Positions 1 through 8,850 of a stretch of 64,000 nt of DNA are shown here, piece by piece. Within the stretch, counting starts at the first letter, position 1; each line of letters opens with the position of its first letter. Made by a program: the position numbers and the translations under genes. The DNA lies in NCBI RefSeq assembly GCF_035762065.1, contig NZ_DASTPW010000036.1, forward strand, positions 1 through 64,000. The letters are read 5' to 3'. The notes beneath the pieces are model-generated. The model saw only the letters and a program-made list of their open reading frames with translations, did no database searches and was not told the DNA's origin. This stretch comes from Methylibium sp035762065 (GTDB lineage: Bacteria; Pseudomonadota; Gammaproteobacteria; Burkholderiales; Burkholderiaceae_C).

Positions 1-57
1 CTCGGCTTCGACCCGCGCTCGGCCGGCGGCCGGGCAAGCGGTGGCCGGCGTGACCGC

Positions 58-1272
58 GTGCCGGCTGCACGGGCTGCGTCGGCTGCTTCATCCGCACGGC
101 CGCGCGGCGGCAAGGGCCTGCGCGGGGCTGCGGGGCTGCTGGGCGTCGTCGCCGCGGTGGCGCTGGTCGGCGCGCTGGCCGCTGCACGGTGGGCCTCGCC
201 GGAGCGCGAGGGCGAACTGGCGATGCGGCCCCAGCCGCAGGGCGGCTTCGCGAACATCGAGCCGGCGGTCGCGCCGCTGGCCGCCGCGCCGCGCGGGCGC
301 ATCGCGCTGAGTGCCGGCGACGCGCTCGCGTCGCGCATCGGCGACGACCTGACCCGCGCGCTTGCCCGCGCCGGCGGCCCCGGCGTCGCCGTGCAGGACT
401 CGCGCGGCTGGTTCGAGGACCTGAGCAGCCTGCGCGACGGCTCGCGGCTCGCGATCGCCCGCTACGACGCGCTGCAGGCCGCGCGTGGCGACGGCGGCGC
501 TGGGCCGCTGCGCATCGTGATGCCGCTGTTCACCGAGGAGCTGGCCTTCGTCGTGCGGGCCGATTCGCCGCTGCGCTGGATCCATCAGGTCGAAGGCAAG
601 CGGATCAACATCGGGCCGCCGGCCGGCGCGCGCGCCCTGACGGTGCGCACCGCCTACGCGCGGCTGTTCAACAAGCCGCTGGCGAGCGAGCGCAGCAGCT
701 TGGCCGGCGAGGCCGCGGCGCTCGACGAGCTGCTCGGCCGCAGCGTCGACGTGGTGGTGCTGGTCGGCAACGCCCCGGCGCCGTGGGCCAGCGCCTACCC
801 CGAGATGGCCGGCGGCCTGCGGCTGCTTGCGCTCGATCGGAACCACGCTTCGACGCAGCGTGCGATGCGCAGCATGCTGACCGCGCAGCTGGACGCCGGC
901 GCCGACGCCGGGCCCGATGCCCCGACGACGCCGACGCTCGCGGTGATGTCCTTCCTGGTCGCCGGCGGCGGCCGCGCCGAGGCCGGCGCCGCGGGCGCGG
1001 CGCCGAGCGTCGATGTCGGGCGCGTCGCCGCCGCGCTGTGCCGGCAGTTGCCGACGCTGCAGCGCGACGGCCATCCGAAGTGGCGCGAGGTGCGGCCCGA
1101 CTTGCAGCTCGACGCGGGCTGGCCTTATGCGGCCGAAGCGCAGGGCGCGCTGCGCAACTGCGCCAGCCAGGCGGCCGGGCCCGCGGCGGCGCCGCCCCCG
1201 GCCGCGTCCCCGGCGCCGCGCCGCCCGCAGCAAACCGCCGCGGGCGCGGCGCAAGCCCCGGAGGCCTCGTGA
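58..1272 (+). CDS. TAXI-like periplasmic substrate-binding-domain protein, 5' end uncertain
   Basis: Membrane-anchored protein with a single N-terminal hydrophobic segment (about residues 25-45, GLLGVVAAVALVGALAAA) followed by a periplasmic domain. The stretch around residues 150-230 (MPLFTEELAFVVRADSPL, then an INIGPP loop and a VDVVVLVG strand) resembles TAXI/TRAP-type solute-binding proteins, which bind small organic acids. The C-terminus is an Ala/Pro-rich tail. A GTG at 58 is a plausible start, but the frame stays open to the left edge, so the true start may lie outside the window. The stop overlaps the next gene (TGATG), an OmpA-domain protein, suggesting a joint envelope role rather than plain transport. 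The family call is moderate and the ligand unknown. Confidence 0.6.
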   Translation: MPAARAASAASSARPRGGKGLRGAAGLLGVVAAVALVGALAAARWASPEREGELAMRPQPQGGFANIEPAVAPLAAAPRGRIALSAGDALASRIGDDLTRALARAGGPGVAVQDSRGWFEDLSSLRDGSRLAIARYDALQAARGDGGAGPLRIVMPLFTEELAFVVRADSPLRWIHQVEGKRINIGPPAGARALTVRTAYARLFNKPLASERSSLAGEAAALDELLGRSVDVVVLVGNAPAPWASAYPEMAGGLRLLALDRNHASTQRAMRSMLTAQLDAGADAGPDAPTTPTLAVMSFLVAGGGRAEAGAAGAAPSVDVGRVAAALCRQLPTLQRDGHPKWREVRPDLQLDAGWPYAAEAQGALRNCASQAAGPAAAPPPAASPAPRRPQQTAAGAAQAPEAS

Positions 1273-1730
1273 TGCGGCTCGACGCTTCGGCCGCGCGTGG
1301 CGGCGCGGCGCTCTCGCTGGCCCTTGCGGCGCTCGGCGTTTCGGCACAGGGCGGCGCGAACGCCCCGGTCGAGCCGGTGAGCGTGCGCGCGGTCGCCAAC
1401 TTCGACTTCGACGACGCCACCGTGCGCGGCGAAGACCGCGACAAGCTGCTCGCCGAAGTCGGCAAGCTCAAGGACGTGACCTGGCAGACCGTGCGCGCCA
1501 CCGGCCACACCGACAGCGTCGGCGCGGCCGACTACAACGAGCGGCTCTCCGAGCGCCGCGCCGAAGCGGTCAAGAGCTACCTGGTCGGCAAGGGGCTGCT
1601 GCCGGAGACGATCCGCACCGAAGGCCAGTCCGAACTGCGGCCCGTCGCCCCCAACGACAGCGCCGCCGGCCGCGCGAAGAACCGCCGCACCGAGGTGGAG
1701 TTCATAGGCGTGCGCAGCGCCAAGCGCTGA
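1272..1730 (+). CDS. OmpA-family peptidoglycan-binding protein
   Basis: Small secreted protein of 152 residues: an N-terminal signal-like segment (ALSLALAALGVSAQ) then one OmpA C-terminal domain. The recognisable pieces are NFDFDDATVRG at the first strand, ATGHTDSVGAADYNERLSERRA in the middle, and GRAKNRRTEVEF at the end. These are the residues that bind diaminopimelate in peptidoglycan in this family. The start ATG overlaps the stop of the upstream TAXI-like gene, so the two are probably translated together. It likely anchors or senses the cell wall in the periplasm; the partner complex lies outside the window. Confidence 0.85.
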   Translation: MRLDASAARGGAALSLALAALGVSAQGGANAPVEPVSVRAVANFDFDDATVRGEDRDKLLAEVGKLKDVTWQTVRATGHTDSVGAADYNERLSERRAEAVKSYLVGKGLLPETIRTEGQSELRPVAPNDSAAGRAKNRRTEVEFIGVRSAKR

Positions 1731-1823
1731 GCCGGCTCGTCACCGAGGCGTCATGCGGCGCCGCGAGGATCGGGCGGCGAAGAAGAACAAGCATGACAAC
1801 AAGAAGAAGCAGGGAGAGAGGGC

Positions 1824-2480
1824 ATGAAGTGGTTCGTGCTGGCCTTGGCCGGCCTGCTGCTGTGGGGTTGCCTCGCGCACTGGCGCCGTAGCGCGCGGAT
1901 CCGCGCGATCGACGCGACCCCGTTTCCCCGTTACCTGCGCGCCGCGGTGCGCAAGAGCTACCCGGCACTGAGCGACCGGCAGCTCGCCGACATCGAACGC
2001 GGCCTGCGCCAGTTTTTCCACTGCCACCGGCGCGCGAAGGCCTTCGTCTCGATGCCTTCGCAGGCGGTCGATGCGATGTGGCACGCCTTCATCCTCGACA
2101 CGCGCGCCTACGAGCGCTTCTGCCGCAACGCCTTCGGCCACTTCCTGCATCACAGCCCGGCCGAAACGCTGGGCCGCGACGCCCAGCGCAACGACGGCCT
2201 GCGCCGCACCTGGTACCACGCCTGCCGGCTCGAAGGCATCGACCCGCGCACGCCGGCCGCGCTGCCGCTGCTGTTCGCGCTCGACGCCAGCCTCGCGATT
2301 GCCGGCGGCTTCGTCTACGTGCCCGACTGCCGTGCCATCGACCGCCAGGCCGACGGCGGCACGCACTGCGGCACCAGCTTCGGCGACGGGAGCAGCGCGG
2401 GCTCGGGCGACAGCTTCGGTGGCGAAGCGGGCGGCAGCGACGGTTCGGGCGACGGCGGCTGCGGCGGTGGCGGCGACTGA
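1824..2480 (+). CDS. glycine-rich domain-containing protein-like (GRDP-like) membrane protein
   Basis: A 218-residue protein with one N-terminal membrane segment (WFVLALAGLLLWGCLA). The central motif VDAMWHAFILDTRAYERFC followed by FGHFLHHSP matches the conserved His/Cys core of the family named for plant glycine-rich domain proteins (PF07173). The C-terminus is a Gly/Ser/Asp-rich low-complexity tail that ends in a run of glycines, also typical of this group. The function of bacterial members is not established. The start ATG follows a GGGAGAGAGGGC Shine-Dalgarno-like stretch. It stands alone between the OmpA gene and convergent argG. Confidence 0.7.
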   Translation: MKWFVLALAGLLLWGCLAHWRRSARIRAIDATPFPRYLRAAVRKSYPALSDRQLADIERGLRQFFHCHRRAKAFVSMPSQAVDAMWHAFILDTRAYERFCRNAFGHFLHHSPAETLGRDAQRNDGLRRTWYHACRLEGIDPRTPAALPLLFALDASLAIAGGFVYVPDCRAIDRQADGGTHCGTSFGDGSSAGSGDSFGGEAGGSDGSGDGGCGGGGD

Positions 2481-2494
2481 GCGCCGCGCCGCGA

Positions 2495-3835
2495 TCAGTC
2501 TTCCGCCTTGTCGGTCCCCAGCCGCGGCATCGCCGCGCTGCCGAGCCGCAGCAGGCCGGCTTCGGCGTAGAGGCCGAGCTTCGCGCGCGTGTCGGCGATG
2601 TCCAGGTTGCGCATCGTCAGCTGGCCGATGCGGTCGGCCGGCGAGAAGGGCGCGTCCTCCACCTTCTCCATGCTCAAGCGCTCGGGCGCATAGCTGAGGT
2701 TGGGCGACTGCGTGTCGAGGATCGAGTAGTCGTTGCCGCGGCGCAGCTCGAGCGTGACCTCGCCGGTCACCGCCCGCGCCACCCAGCGCTCGGCGGCTTC
2801 CCGCAGCATGATGGCCTGCGGGTCGAACCAGCGGCCCTGGTAGAGCAGGCGGCCGAGCTTGCGGCCGTTGTCGCGGTACTGCTCGATCGTGTCTTCGTTG
2901 TGGATGCCGGTGATCAGGCGCTCGTAGGCGATGAACAGCAGCGCGAGCCCCGGTGCCTCGTAGATGCCGCGGCTCTTGGCTTCGATGATGCGGTTCTCGA
3001 TCTGGTCGCTCATGCCCAGGCCGTGGCGGCCGCCCACCCGGTTCGCTTCCAGCATCAGCTCGACCGGATCCGCGAACTCGCGGCCGTTCAGCGCGACCGG
3101 CCGGCCTTCGGCGAAGCGCACGCGGACCTCTTCGCGCTTCACGGCAACCTCGTCGCGCCAGAAGGCGACGCCCATGATCGGGTTGACGATGCGGATGCCG
3201 CTGTCCAGCCGCTCCAGGTTCTTCGCCTCGTGGGTCGCGCCGAGCAGGTTCGAGTCGGTGGAGTAGGCCTTCTCGGCGCTCATCTTGTAGCCGTGGCCGG
3301 CGGCCGCCATGAAGGCGCTCATCTCGGCGCGGCCGCCGAGCTCGTCGATGAAGGTCTGGTCGAGCCAGGGCTTGTAGATCGAGAGCTTCGGATTCGCGAG
3401 CAGGCCGTAGCGGTAGAAGCGCTCGATGTCGTTGCCCTTGAAGGTGCTGCCGTCGCCCCAGATGTGGACCTCGTCCTCCTTCATCGCCGCGACCAGCATC
3501 GTGCCGGTGACCGCGCGGCCGATCGGCGTCGTGTTGAAGTAGGTGACGCCCGCGGTGCTGATGTGGAAGGCGCCGGCCTGCAACGCGGCAAGGCCTTCGG
3601 CGACGAGCTGCGCGCGGCAATCGACGAGGCGGGCGCGCTCGGCACCGTAGGCCAGCGCCTTCTGCGGGATGGCGTCGTAGTCGGGCTCGTCCGGCTGGCC
3701 GAGGTTCGCGGTGTAGGCGTAGGGCAGCGCGCCCTTGGTCTTCATCCACAGCAGCGCGGCGCTGGTGTCGAGGCCGCCCGAGAAGGCGATGCCGACCTTC
3801 TGGCCGGCGGGGAGCTGCTGGAGGATCGTGGCCAT
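2495..3835 (-). CDS. argG: argininosuccinate synthase
   Basis: Joins citrulline and aspartate with ATP hydrolysis to argininosuccinate, the penultimate step of arginine synthesis, in the cytosol. The N-terminus carries the PP-loop ATP pyrophosphatase motif AFSGGLDTSAA (about residues 17-27), and the rest aligns with the long ArgG type (446 residues; E. coli 447), including STAGVTYFNTTPIGRAVTGT and the YSTDSNLLGATHEAK region. The ATG at 3835 was chosen because MATILQQLPAGQK is the family N-terminus; the frame runs further upstream only as non-coding shadow. The other arginine genes argD and argF lie 5 kb away, so this is a separate unit. It is divergent from the YdeI-like gene by 45 bases. Confidence 0.97.
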   Translation of the reverse strand: MATILQQLPAGQKVGIAFSGGLDTSAALLWMKTKGALPYAYTANLGQPDEPDYDAIPQKALAYGAERARLVDCRAQLVAEGLAALQAGAFHISTAGVTYFNTTPIGRAVTGTMLVAAMKEDEVHIWGDGSTFKGNDIERFYRYGLLANPKLSIYKPWLDQTFIDELGGRAEMSAFMAAAGHGYKMSAEKAYSTDSNLLGATHEAKNLERLDSGIRIVNPIMGVAFWRDEVAVKREEVRVRFAEGRPVALNGREFADPVELMLEANRVGGRHGLGMSDQIENRIIEAKSRGIYEAPGLALLFIAYERLITGIHNEDTIEQYRDNGRKLGRLLYQGRWFDPQAIMLREAAERWVARAVTGEVTLELRRGNDYSILDTQSPNLSYAPERLSMEKVEDAPFSPADRIGQLTMRNLDIADTRAKLGLYAEAGLLRLGSAAMPRLGTDKAED

Positions 3836-3880
3836 GAGGTGACGAGAAGGGCGCTGCAAGGGGCCGGTATTCTCGCCCGC

Positions 3881-4249
3881 ATGCCCGGAGACAGCCTGCC
3901 GCCCCATGCCGTCGTCTGCGACGACCGCAAGGCCTGGCGCCGCTGGCTGCACCGGCATCACACCGACACCCAAGGCGTGTGGCTCGTGATGGCGAAGAAG
4001 GGCAGCGACCATGCGGCGCCGACGCTCGACGAAGCGATCGACGAGGCGCTGTGCTACGGCTGGATCCACAGCAAGGAAGGCCGGCTCGACGATCGCCGCT
4101 CGCTGCTGTGGTTCGCGCCGCGCAAGCCGAAGAGCGCGTGGTCGGGGCCGGTGCGCCGGCGCGTCGAGGCGCTGGAGGCCGCGGGCCTGATGCACGAGAG
4201 CGGCCAGGCCAAGGCCGACGAGGCGCGGCGCCAGGGGCTGTGGAGCTGA
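3881..4249 (+). CDS. short YdeI/OmpD-associated-family protein
   Basis: A 122-residue protein with the YdeI core: LDEAIDEALCYGWIHSKEGRLDD and the PRKPKSAWSGPVRRRVEAL segment, ending just after the GLMHESGQAKADEAR helix. Full YdeI-type proteins are around 190 residues and have an additional C-terminal region, absent here, so this is a short form. Family members have been linked to resistance to cationic peptides, but the biochemical role is unclear. The ATG at 3881 starts a typical N-terminus; the promoter must lie in the 45-base divergent gap with argG. Confidence 0.75.
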   Translation: MPGDSLPPHAVVCDDRKAWRRWLHRHHTDTQGVWLVMAKKGSDHAAPTLDEAIDEALCYGWIHSKEGRLDDRRSLLWFAPRKPKSAWSGPVRRRVEALEAAGLMHESGQAKADEARRQGLWS

Positions 4250-4338
4250 TCGAGCTTCTTGGGCGATCGCCTTGTCGATCCCGGGCCGCGTCGATCGTCG
4301 TGTGAAGACCGCCACCTCGCTTTCTCGAAGGACCGACC

Positions 4339-4821
4339 ATGACTGCCCCGAACCCGACCGACCTCGACCTCGTGCTGACCCGCTGGATCGGCGCGCCGCG
4401 CGACAAGCTCTATGCCGCCTGGACCACGCCGGCTCTGATGACCCAGTGGTTCACGCCGCCACCGTGGAAGACCTCGCACGCCGAGACGGACGTGCGGCCC
4501 GGCGGTTCGAGCCTCGTCGTGATGCAGGGCCCGGACGGCGAGGAGATGCCCAACCGCGGCGTCTACCTCGAAGTCGTGCCGAACGAGCGGCTGGTCTTCA
4601 CCGACGCCTACACCGACGCCTGGACGCCTTCGGCCAAGCCCTTCATGACGGTGATCCTCACCTTCGCCGACGAGGCCGGCGGCACCCGCTACACCGCGCG
4701 GGTGCGCCACTGGAGCGCCGAGGATCGCGATGCCCACGAGCAGATGGGTTTCCACGACGGCTGGGGCGTCGCGACCGCACAGCTGGCGAAGCTGGTCGGC
4801 GCGCCGGAGCCGAAGCCCTGA
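4339..4821 (+). CDS. SRPBCC (AHSA1-like) domain protein
   Basis: A 160-residue START-like/Bet v1-fold protein. Family marks are an early RWIGAPRDKLYAAWTTPALMTQWF (binding-cavity helix), the RPGGSSLVVMQGPDGEE strand pair and the C-terminal FHDGWGVATAQLAKLV helix. Bacterial AHSA1-like proteins of this size bind small hydrophobic ligands or act as accessory proteins; no substrate can be read from the sequence. It is preceded by GAAGGACCGACC as a probable ribosome-binding site. It is a single gene, convergent with the kynurenine operon 15 bases downstream. Confidence 0.85.
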   Translation: MTAPNPTDLDLVLTRWIGAPRDKLYAAWTTPALMTQWFTPPPWKTSHAETDVRPGGSSLVVMQGPDGEEMPNRGVYLEVVPNERLVFTDAYTDAWTPSAKPFMTVILTFADEAGGTRYTARVRHWSAEDRDAHEQMGFHDGWGVATAQLAKLVGAPEPKP

Positions 4822-4836
4822 CGGCGAACACGCCGG

Positions 4837-5733
4837 TCAGAGGCTGGTCCGCACGCTCCAGATCTCCGGGAACAGCACCACGTCGAGCATCTTGCGCAGG
4901 TAGCTGACGCCGCCGGTGCCGCCGGTGCCGCGCTTGAAGCCGATCACGCGCTCGACGGTGGTGACGTGGCGGAAACGCCAGAGTCGGAACGCGTCTTCGA
5001 GGTCGGTCAGTTCCTCGGCGAGCTGGTACAGGTCCCAGTGCGCCTTCGGGTCGCGGTAGACGGCGAGCCAGGCGGCTTCGACCTCGGCGCTTGCCTCGTG
5101 GCGCAGGGTCCAGTCGCGCTCGAGTCGATCGGCCGGGATCGCGAAGCCGCGCCGCGCGAGCAGCCGCAGCGCCTCGTCGTACAGCGACGGCGCGCGCCAC
5201 GCGGCATCGACCTCGGCCAGCCGCTGCGGTGCGTGCACGTGCGGCTTGAGCATCGCCGCATTCTTGTTGCCGAGCGCGAACTCGATGCGCCTGTACTGGA
5301 AGCTCTGGAAGCCGCTGCTCTGCGCGAGGTGGGGGCGCAGCGCCGAGTACTCGGGCGGCGTCATCGTCGCGAGCACGTCCCAGGCGTGCACCAGCTGCTC
5401 GAGGATCTTGCTGACGCGCGCGAGCTGCTTGAACGACGCGGCCAGCTCGTCGCGCGCGAGGTTGGCGATCGCCGCGCGCAGCTCGTGCAGCAGCAGCTTC
5501 ATCCACAGCTCGCTGGTCTGGTGCTGCACGATGAACAGCATCTCGTCGTGCGCCGGCGACAGCGGGTGCTGCGCGTCGAGCAGCGCATCGAGGTGCAGGT
5601 AGTCGCCGTAGCTCATCTCGCGGGCGAAGTCGAGGCGGGCGCCTTCGTCGCGCACGATGTCTTCGGTGCTCGGCACGGCGCCGGCCTTCCGGTCGGCGTC
5701 GGCGTCTGCACCGGGGCGATGCGGGCAGGTCAT
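4837..5733 (-). CDS. kynA: tryptophan 2,3-dioxygenase
   Basis: Heme enzyme that opens the indole ring of L-tryptophan with O2 to give N-formylkynurenine, the first step of the kynurenine pathway. Family hallmarks: YGDYLHLDALLDAQHPLS near residue 43, the QTSELWMKLLLHE helix, SSGFQSFQYRRIEF, and the late RFRHVTTVERVIGFKRGTGG segment carrying the heme-ligand His and the substrate-recognition loop. Length 298 is normal. The ATG at 5733 overlaps the kynU stop by four bases, which fixes the start and shows translational coupling. It is the last gene of kynB-kynU-kynA. Confidence 0.96.
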   Translation of the reverse strand: MTCPHRPGADADADRKAGAVPSTEDIVRDEGARLDFAREMSYGDYLHLDALLDAQHPLSPAHDEMLFIVQHQTSELWMKLLLHELRAAIANLARDELAASFKQLARVSKILEQLVHAWDVLATMTPPEYSALRPHLAQSSGFQSFQYRRIEFALGNKNAAMLKPHVHAPQRLAEVDAAWRAPSLYDEALRLLARRGFAIPADRLERDWTLRHEASAEVEAAWLAVYRDPKAHWDLYQLAEELTDLEDAFRLWRFRHVTTVERVIGFKRGTGGTGGVSYLRKMLDVVLFPEIWSVRTSL

Positions 5734-7031
5734 GTCACCGCGTGGCGCGCGCGGAAGCGCGGCTGGTTCCACTCGCGCACTTCGAGCACCTGACGCAACT
5801 GCTCGACCGCGTTCCACACGTCCGCGAAGCGTGTGTAGAGCGGCGTGAAGCCGAAGCGCAGGATGTCGGGCGTCGTCGCCGGGTCGCGCGCATCGCCGGC
5901 CCGGAAGTCGCCGACGACGCCGCGCGCGATCAGCGCCTGCATCGCCGCGTAGCCGTGGCCCGCGAGCGCGAAGCTGACCTGGCTGCCGCGCGCTGCGGCA
6001 TCGCGCGGCGAGGCCAGTTCGAGCCCGTGGCCCGCGCAGCGCGATTCGACGAGCTCGATGAACAGCTCGCCGAGCGCGATCGACTTGCGGCGCAGCGCGC
6101 CCAGGCCGCCGAGCGGCTCCGCCGCGAGCAGCGTGTCCACGCCGCATTCGAGCGCGGTCAGCGAGAGCACCGCGGGCGTGCCGCACAGCCAGCCGGCGAT
6201 GCCCTCGGCCGGCGCGTAGGCCGGCGTGAAGTCGAACGGTCGCGCATGGCCCATCCAGCCCGACAGCGGCTGCCACAGGTCGCCGCGCGCCATGCGCTCG
6301 GCGTGGCGCGGATGCAGCCAGACGAACGCCGGCGCGCCGGGGCCGCCGTTCAGGTACTTGTAGCCGCAGCCGACCGCGAAGTCGGCGTCGCTGCCCAGCA
6401 GATCCACCGGCAGCGCGCCGGCCGAATGCGCGAGGTCCCACACCGTCAGCGCGCCGGCCGCGTGCGCCGCGGCGGTGACGGCGGCCATGTCGTGCAGCCG
6501 GCCGCTGCGGTAGTTCACCTGCGTGAGCATCAGCACCGCGACGTCGCCCTGCGCGAGCGCGGCGTCGATGCCGTCGGGCTCGACCAGCTTCAGCGCGAGC
6601 CCGCGTTCGCGCGCGAGGCTTTCGGCGATGTAGAGGTCGGTCGGGAAGTTGCTGCGCTCGGAGACGACGACGCGGCGTTTCACGCCGCCCTGCGCTGCGG
6701 CGATCTGCAGCGCTGCCGACAAGGCCTTGTAGAGGTTCACCGAGGTCGAGTCCGCGGCAATCAGCTGGCCCGGCGCGGCGCCGACGAGCCGCGCGATCTT
6801 GTCGCCCACGCGCCGGGGCAGCCCGATCCAGTCGGCGCCGTTCCAGCTGCCGATCAGCCCGCGGCCCCATTCGTGCTGCACCGCGGCCTGCACGCGCGCG
6901 GCGGTCGCGTGGGGCAAGGCGCCGAGGGAGTTGCCGTCGAGGTAGACCGTGCCGGGGGCGAGGTCGAACAGCTCGCGCAGCGGCGCCAGCACGTCGGCCG
7001 CGTCGAGCGCCTCGCAGTCGAAAAGCTTCAT
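5730..7031 (-). CDS. kynU: kynureninase
   Basis: PLP enzyme that cleaves kynurenine to anthranilate and alanine. The protein (433 residues) shows the family N-terminus with YLDGNSLGALP, the WDLAHSAGALPVDL segment holding the PLP-contacting Asp, and the lysine loop GCGYKYLNGGPGAPAF whose Lys forms the Schiff base. The C-terminal domain ends RFGFTPLYTRFADVWNAVEQL, as in other kynureninases. It is the middle gene of the operon, 64 bases after kynB and overlapping kynA. The route therefore runs tryptophan to anthranilate; no anthranilate-degrading genes are seen nearby. Confidence 0.96.
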   Translation of the reverse strand: MKLFDCEALDAADVLAPLRELFDLAPGTVYLDGNSLGALPHATAARVQAAVQHEWGRGLIGSWNGADWIGLPRRVGDKIARLVGAAPGQLIAADSTSVNLYKALSAALQIAAAQGGVKRRVVVSERSNFPTDLYIAESLARERGLALKLVEPDGIDAALAQGDVAVLMLTQVNYRSGRLHDMAAVTAAAHAAGALTVWDLAHSAGALPVDLLGSDADFAVGCGYKYLNGGPGAPAFVWLHPRHAERMARGDLWQPLSGWMGHARPFDFTPAYAPAEGIAGWLCGTPAVLSLTALECGVDTLLAAEPLGGLGALRRKSIALGELFIELVESRCAGHGLELASPRDAAARGSQVSFALAGHGYAAMQALIARGVVGDFRAGDARDPATTPDILRFGFTPLYTRFADVWNAVEQLRQVLEVREWNQPRFRARHAVT

Positions 7032-7095
7032 AACTAAAGTATCAGCGACGGCTTGGGGCGGTGCAAGCCCGCCGCGCCCGGCGCGGATCGGGCGC

Positions 7096-7779
7096 TCAGG
7101 CCGCCGCCGGCTGGCGTGGCCGCGACGGCGGCAGCTCGCGCAGCACCGCCCGCACCGGCGAGGCGTCGGCCTGCACGAGCTTCAAGGGCAGTGCGATCAG
7201 CTCGTAGTCGCCTTCGGGCACTTCGTCGAGCACGAGGTTTTCGAGGATGCGCATGCGGCGGCGGCGCACGGCGTGGTGGCTGTCGAGCGTCTTGCTGTCG
7301 GCCGGGTCGATGCTGGCGCTGTCGATGCCGATGAGCTGCACGCCGAGGTCGGCCAGGCGCTCGATCGTCTCGGGCGCGAACGAGGGCAGCAGCGGATCGA
7401 AGCGATCCAGCGGCGCGACCGAATAGGTGCGCAGCAGCACGCGCGGCGGCAGGTCGGCGTCGATCGCGTGCTCCAGATGCGGCCAGCGCAGCAGCCGCTG
7501 CGTGTGGCGCGCGCCGGGCCCCTGGAACCCCCAGGCGTGGATGACGCGGCAGCGGCCGAGGTAGGGCTCGAGCGGCACCGCGCCGATCGCCTCGCCCTGC
7601 GGGTCGTAGTGCAGCGGGCCGTCGGCATGCGCGCCGACGTGCGGCGTGGTGGTGATCGACGCGACGTTGACCGGCGACTGCGCGCCCAGCTTCGAAGCCC
7701 AGCGCTGCTGGTAGGCGGTGTCGCCGGGGAACACCGGCGAGCCGGCGTGGACGGGTGGGGAGATGTCCCAGATGCGCAT
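7096..7779 (-). CDS. kynB: kynurenine formamidase (arylformamidase)
   Basis: Hydrolyses N-formylkynurenine to kynurenine and formate. The 227-residue protein begins IWDISPPVHAGSPVFPGD and carries the metal-binding cyclase-family motif HVGAHADGPLHY (HxGxHxDxP) near residue 47, plus GIDSASIDPADSKTLDSHH later. This is the bacterial metal-dependent KynB type, not the alpha/beta hydrolase type. It is the first gene of the kyn operon; the 114 bases upstream, before the end of argF, should hold the promoter, but no clear operator was recognised. Confidence 0.95.
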   Translation of the reverse strand: MRIWDISPPVHAGSPVFPGDTAYQQRWASKLGAQSPVNVASITTTPHVGAHADGPLHYDPQGEAIGAVPLEPYLGRCRVIHAWGFQGPGARHTQRLLRWPHLEHAIDADLPPRVLLRTYSVAPLDRFDPLLPSFAPETIERLADLGVQLIGIDSASIDPADSKTLDSHHAVRRRRMRILENLVLDEVPEGDYELIALPLKLVQADASPVRAVLRELPPSRPRQPAAA

Positions 7780-7893
7780 CGTGGAAGCGCCGCCGCGAAC
7801 GGAGCGGCGGGGCTGCGAGCGTTCTATCAGCCCTGGCCGCCGCGCTTCACAGGCGCAACCCGTGGCCCCCCGGGCTTCGGGGTCGGCGGCGGC

Positions 7894-8850
7894 TCAGCCG
7901 ATGCGCCCGAGCAGCAGGTACTCCATCAGGGCCTTCTGCACGTGCATGCGGTTCTCGGCCTCGTCCCACACCACCGACTGCGGCCCGTCGATGACCTCGG
8001 CCTCGACCTCTTCGCCGCGATGCGCCGGCAGGCAGTGCATGAACAGCGCGTCGGGCTGGGCGACGGCCATCATGTCGCGGTCCACGCACCAGTCGGCGAA
8101 AGCCTTCAGCCGGGCCTCGTTCTCGGCCTCGTAGCCCATGCTGGTCCAGACGTCGGTGGTGACCAGGTGAGCGCCGCGGCAGGCGTCGAGCGGGTTCGCG
8201 AAGACCTGGTAGCAACCGGCGTCCTTGACGCCGGCGACTGCCGGGTCGATGCCGTAGCCGCCGGGCGTGCTGACACGCACCTTGAAGCCAAGCACCTCGG
8301 CTGCCTGCAGCCAGGTATGCGCCATGTTGTTGCCGTCGCCGACCCAGGCCACGACCTTGCCCTTCAGGCCTTCGAGCGGCTGGCTCCAGGGGTTGCCGCG
8401 GTGCTCGATGTAGGTGAACAGGTCGGCGAGGATCTGGCAAGGGTGGTATTCGTTGGTCAGCCCGTTGATCACCGGCACGCGCGAGTGCGCGGCGAAGCGC
8501 TCGAGCTTGCGCTGCTCGAAGGTGCGGATCATCACCAGGTCGACCATGCGGCTGATGACGCGCGCGGTGTCCTCGACCGGTTCGGCGCGGCCCAGCTGGC
8601 TGTCGCCGGTGGTGAGGTTCACCACCGAGCCGCCCATCTGGTACATGCCCGCCTCGAAGCTCACGCGGGTGCGGGTGCTGGCCTTCTCGAAGATCATCGC
8701 CAGCGTGCGGTCGAACAGCGGCGTGTACTTCTCGTAGTTCTTGAAGCGCGTCTTGATGATCGCGGCGCGCTCGAACAGGTAGGCGTACTCCTCGGCGCGG
8801 AAGTCCCTGAACTGCAGGTAGTGGCGCACGAGCTTGGCGCCGGGCTTCAT
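7894..8850 (-). CDS. argF: ornithine carbamoyltransferase
   Basis: Transfers the carbamoyl group from carbamoyl phosphate to ornithine, making citrulline. The carbamoyl-phosphate loop is STRTRVSFE (about residues 57-65), the HPCQILADL motif follows in mid-protein, and the ornithine loop MHCLPAHRGEEV lies near the C-terminus, all intact. Length is 318 residues. The ATG at 8850 overlaps the argD stop (ATGA), so argD and argF form one transcript. The N-terminus MKPGAKLVRHYLQFRDF is the usual betaproteobacterial one. Confidence 0.97.
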   Translation of the reverse strand: MKPGAKLVRHYLQFRDFRAEEYAYLFERAAIIKTRFKNYEKYTPLFDRTLAMIFEKASTRTRVSFEAGMYQMGGSVVNLTTGDSQLGRAEPVEDTARVISRMVDLVMIRTFEQRKLERFAAHSRVPVINGLTNEYHPCQILADLFTYIEHRGNPWSQPLEGLKGKVVAWVGDGNNMAHTWLQAAEVLGFKVRVSTPGGYGIDPAVAGVKDAGCYQVFANPLDACRGAHLVTTDVWTSMGYEAENEARLKAFADWCVDRDMMAVAQPDALFMHCLPAHRGEEVEAEVIDGPQSVVWDEAENRMHVQKALMEYLLLGRIG

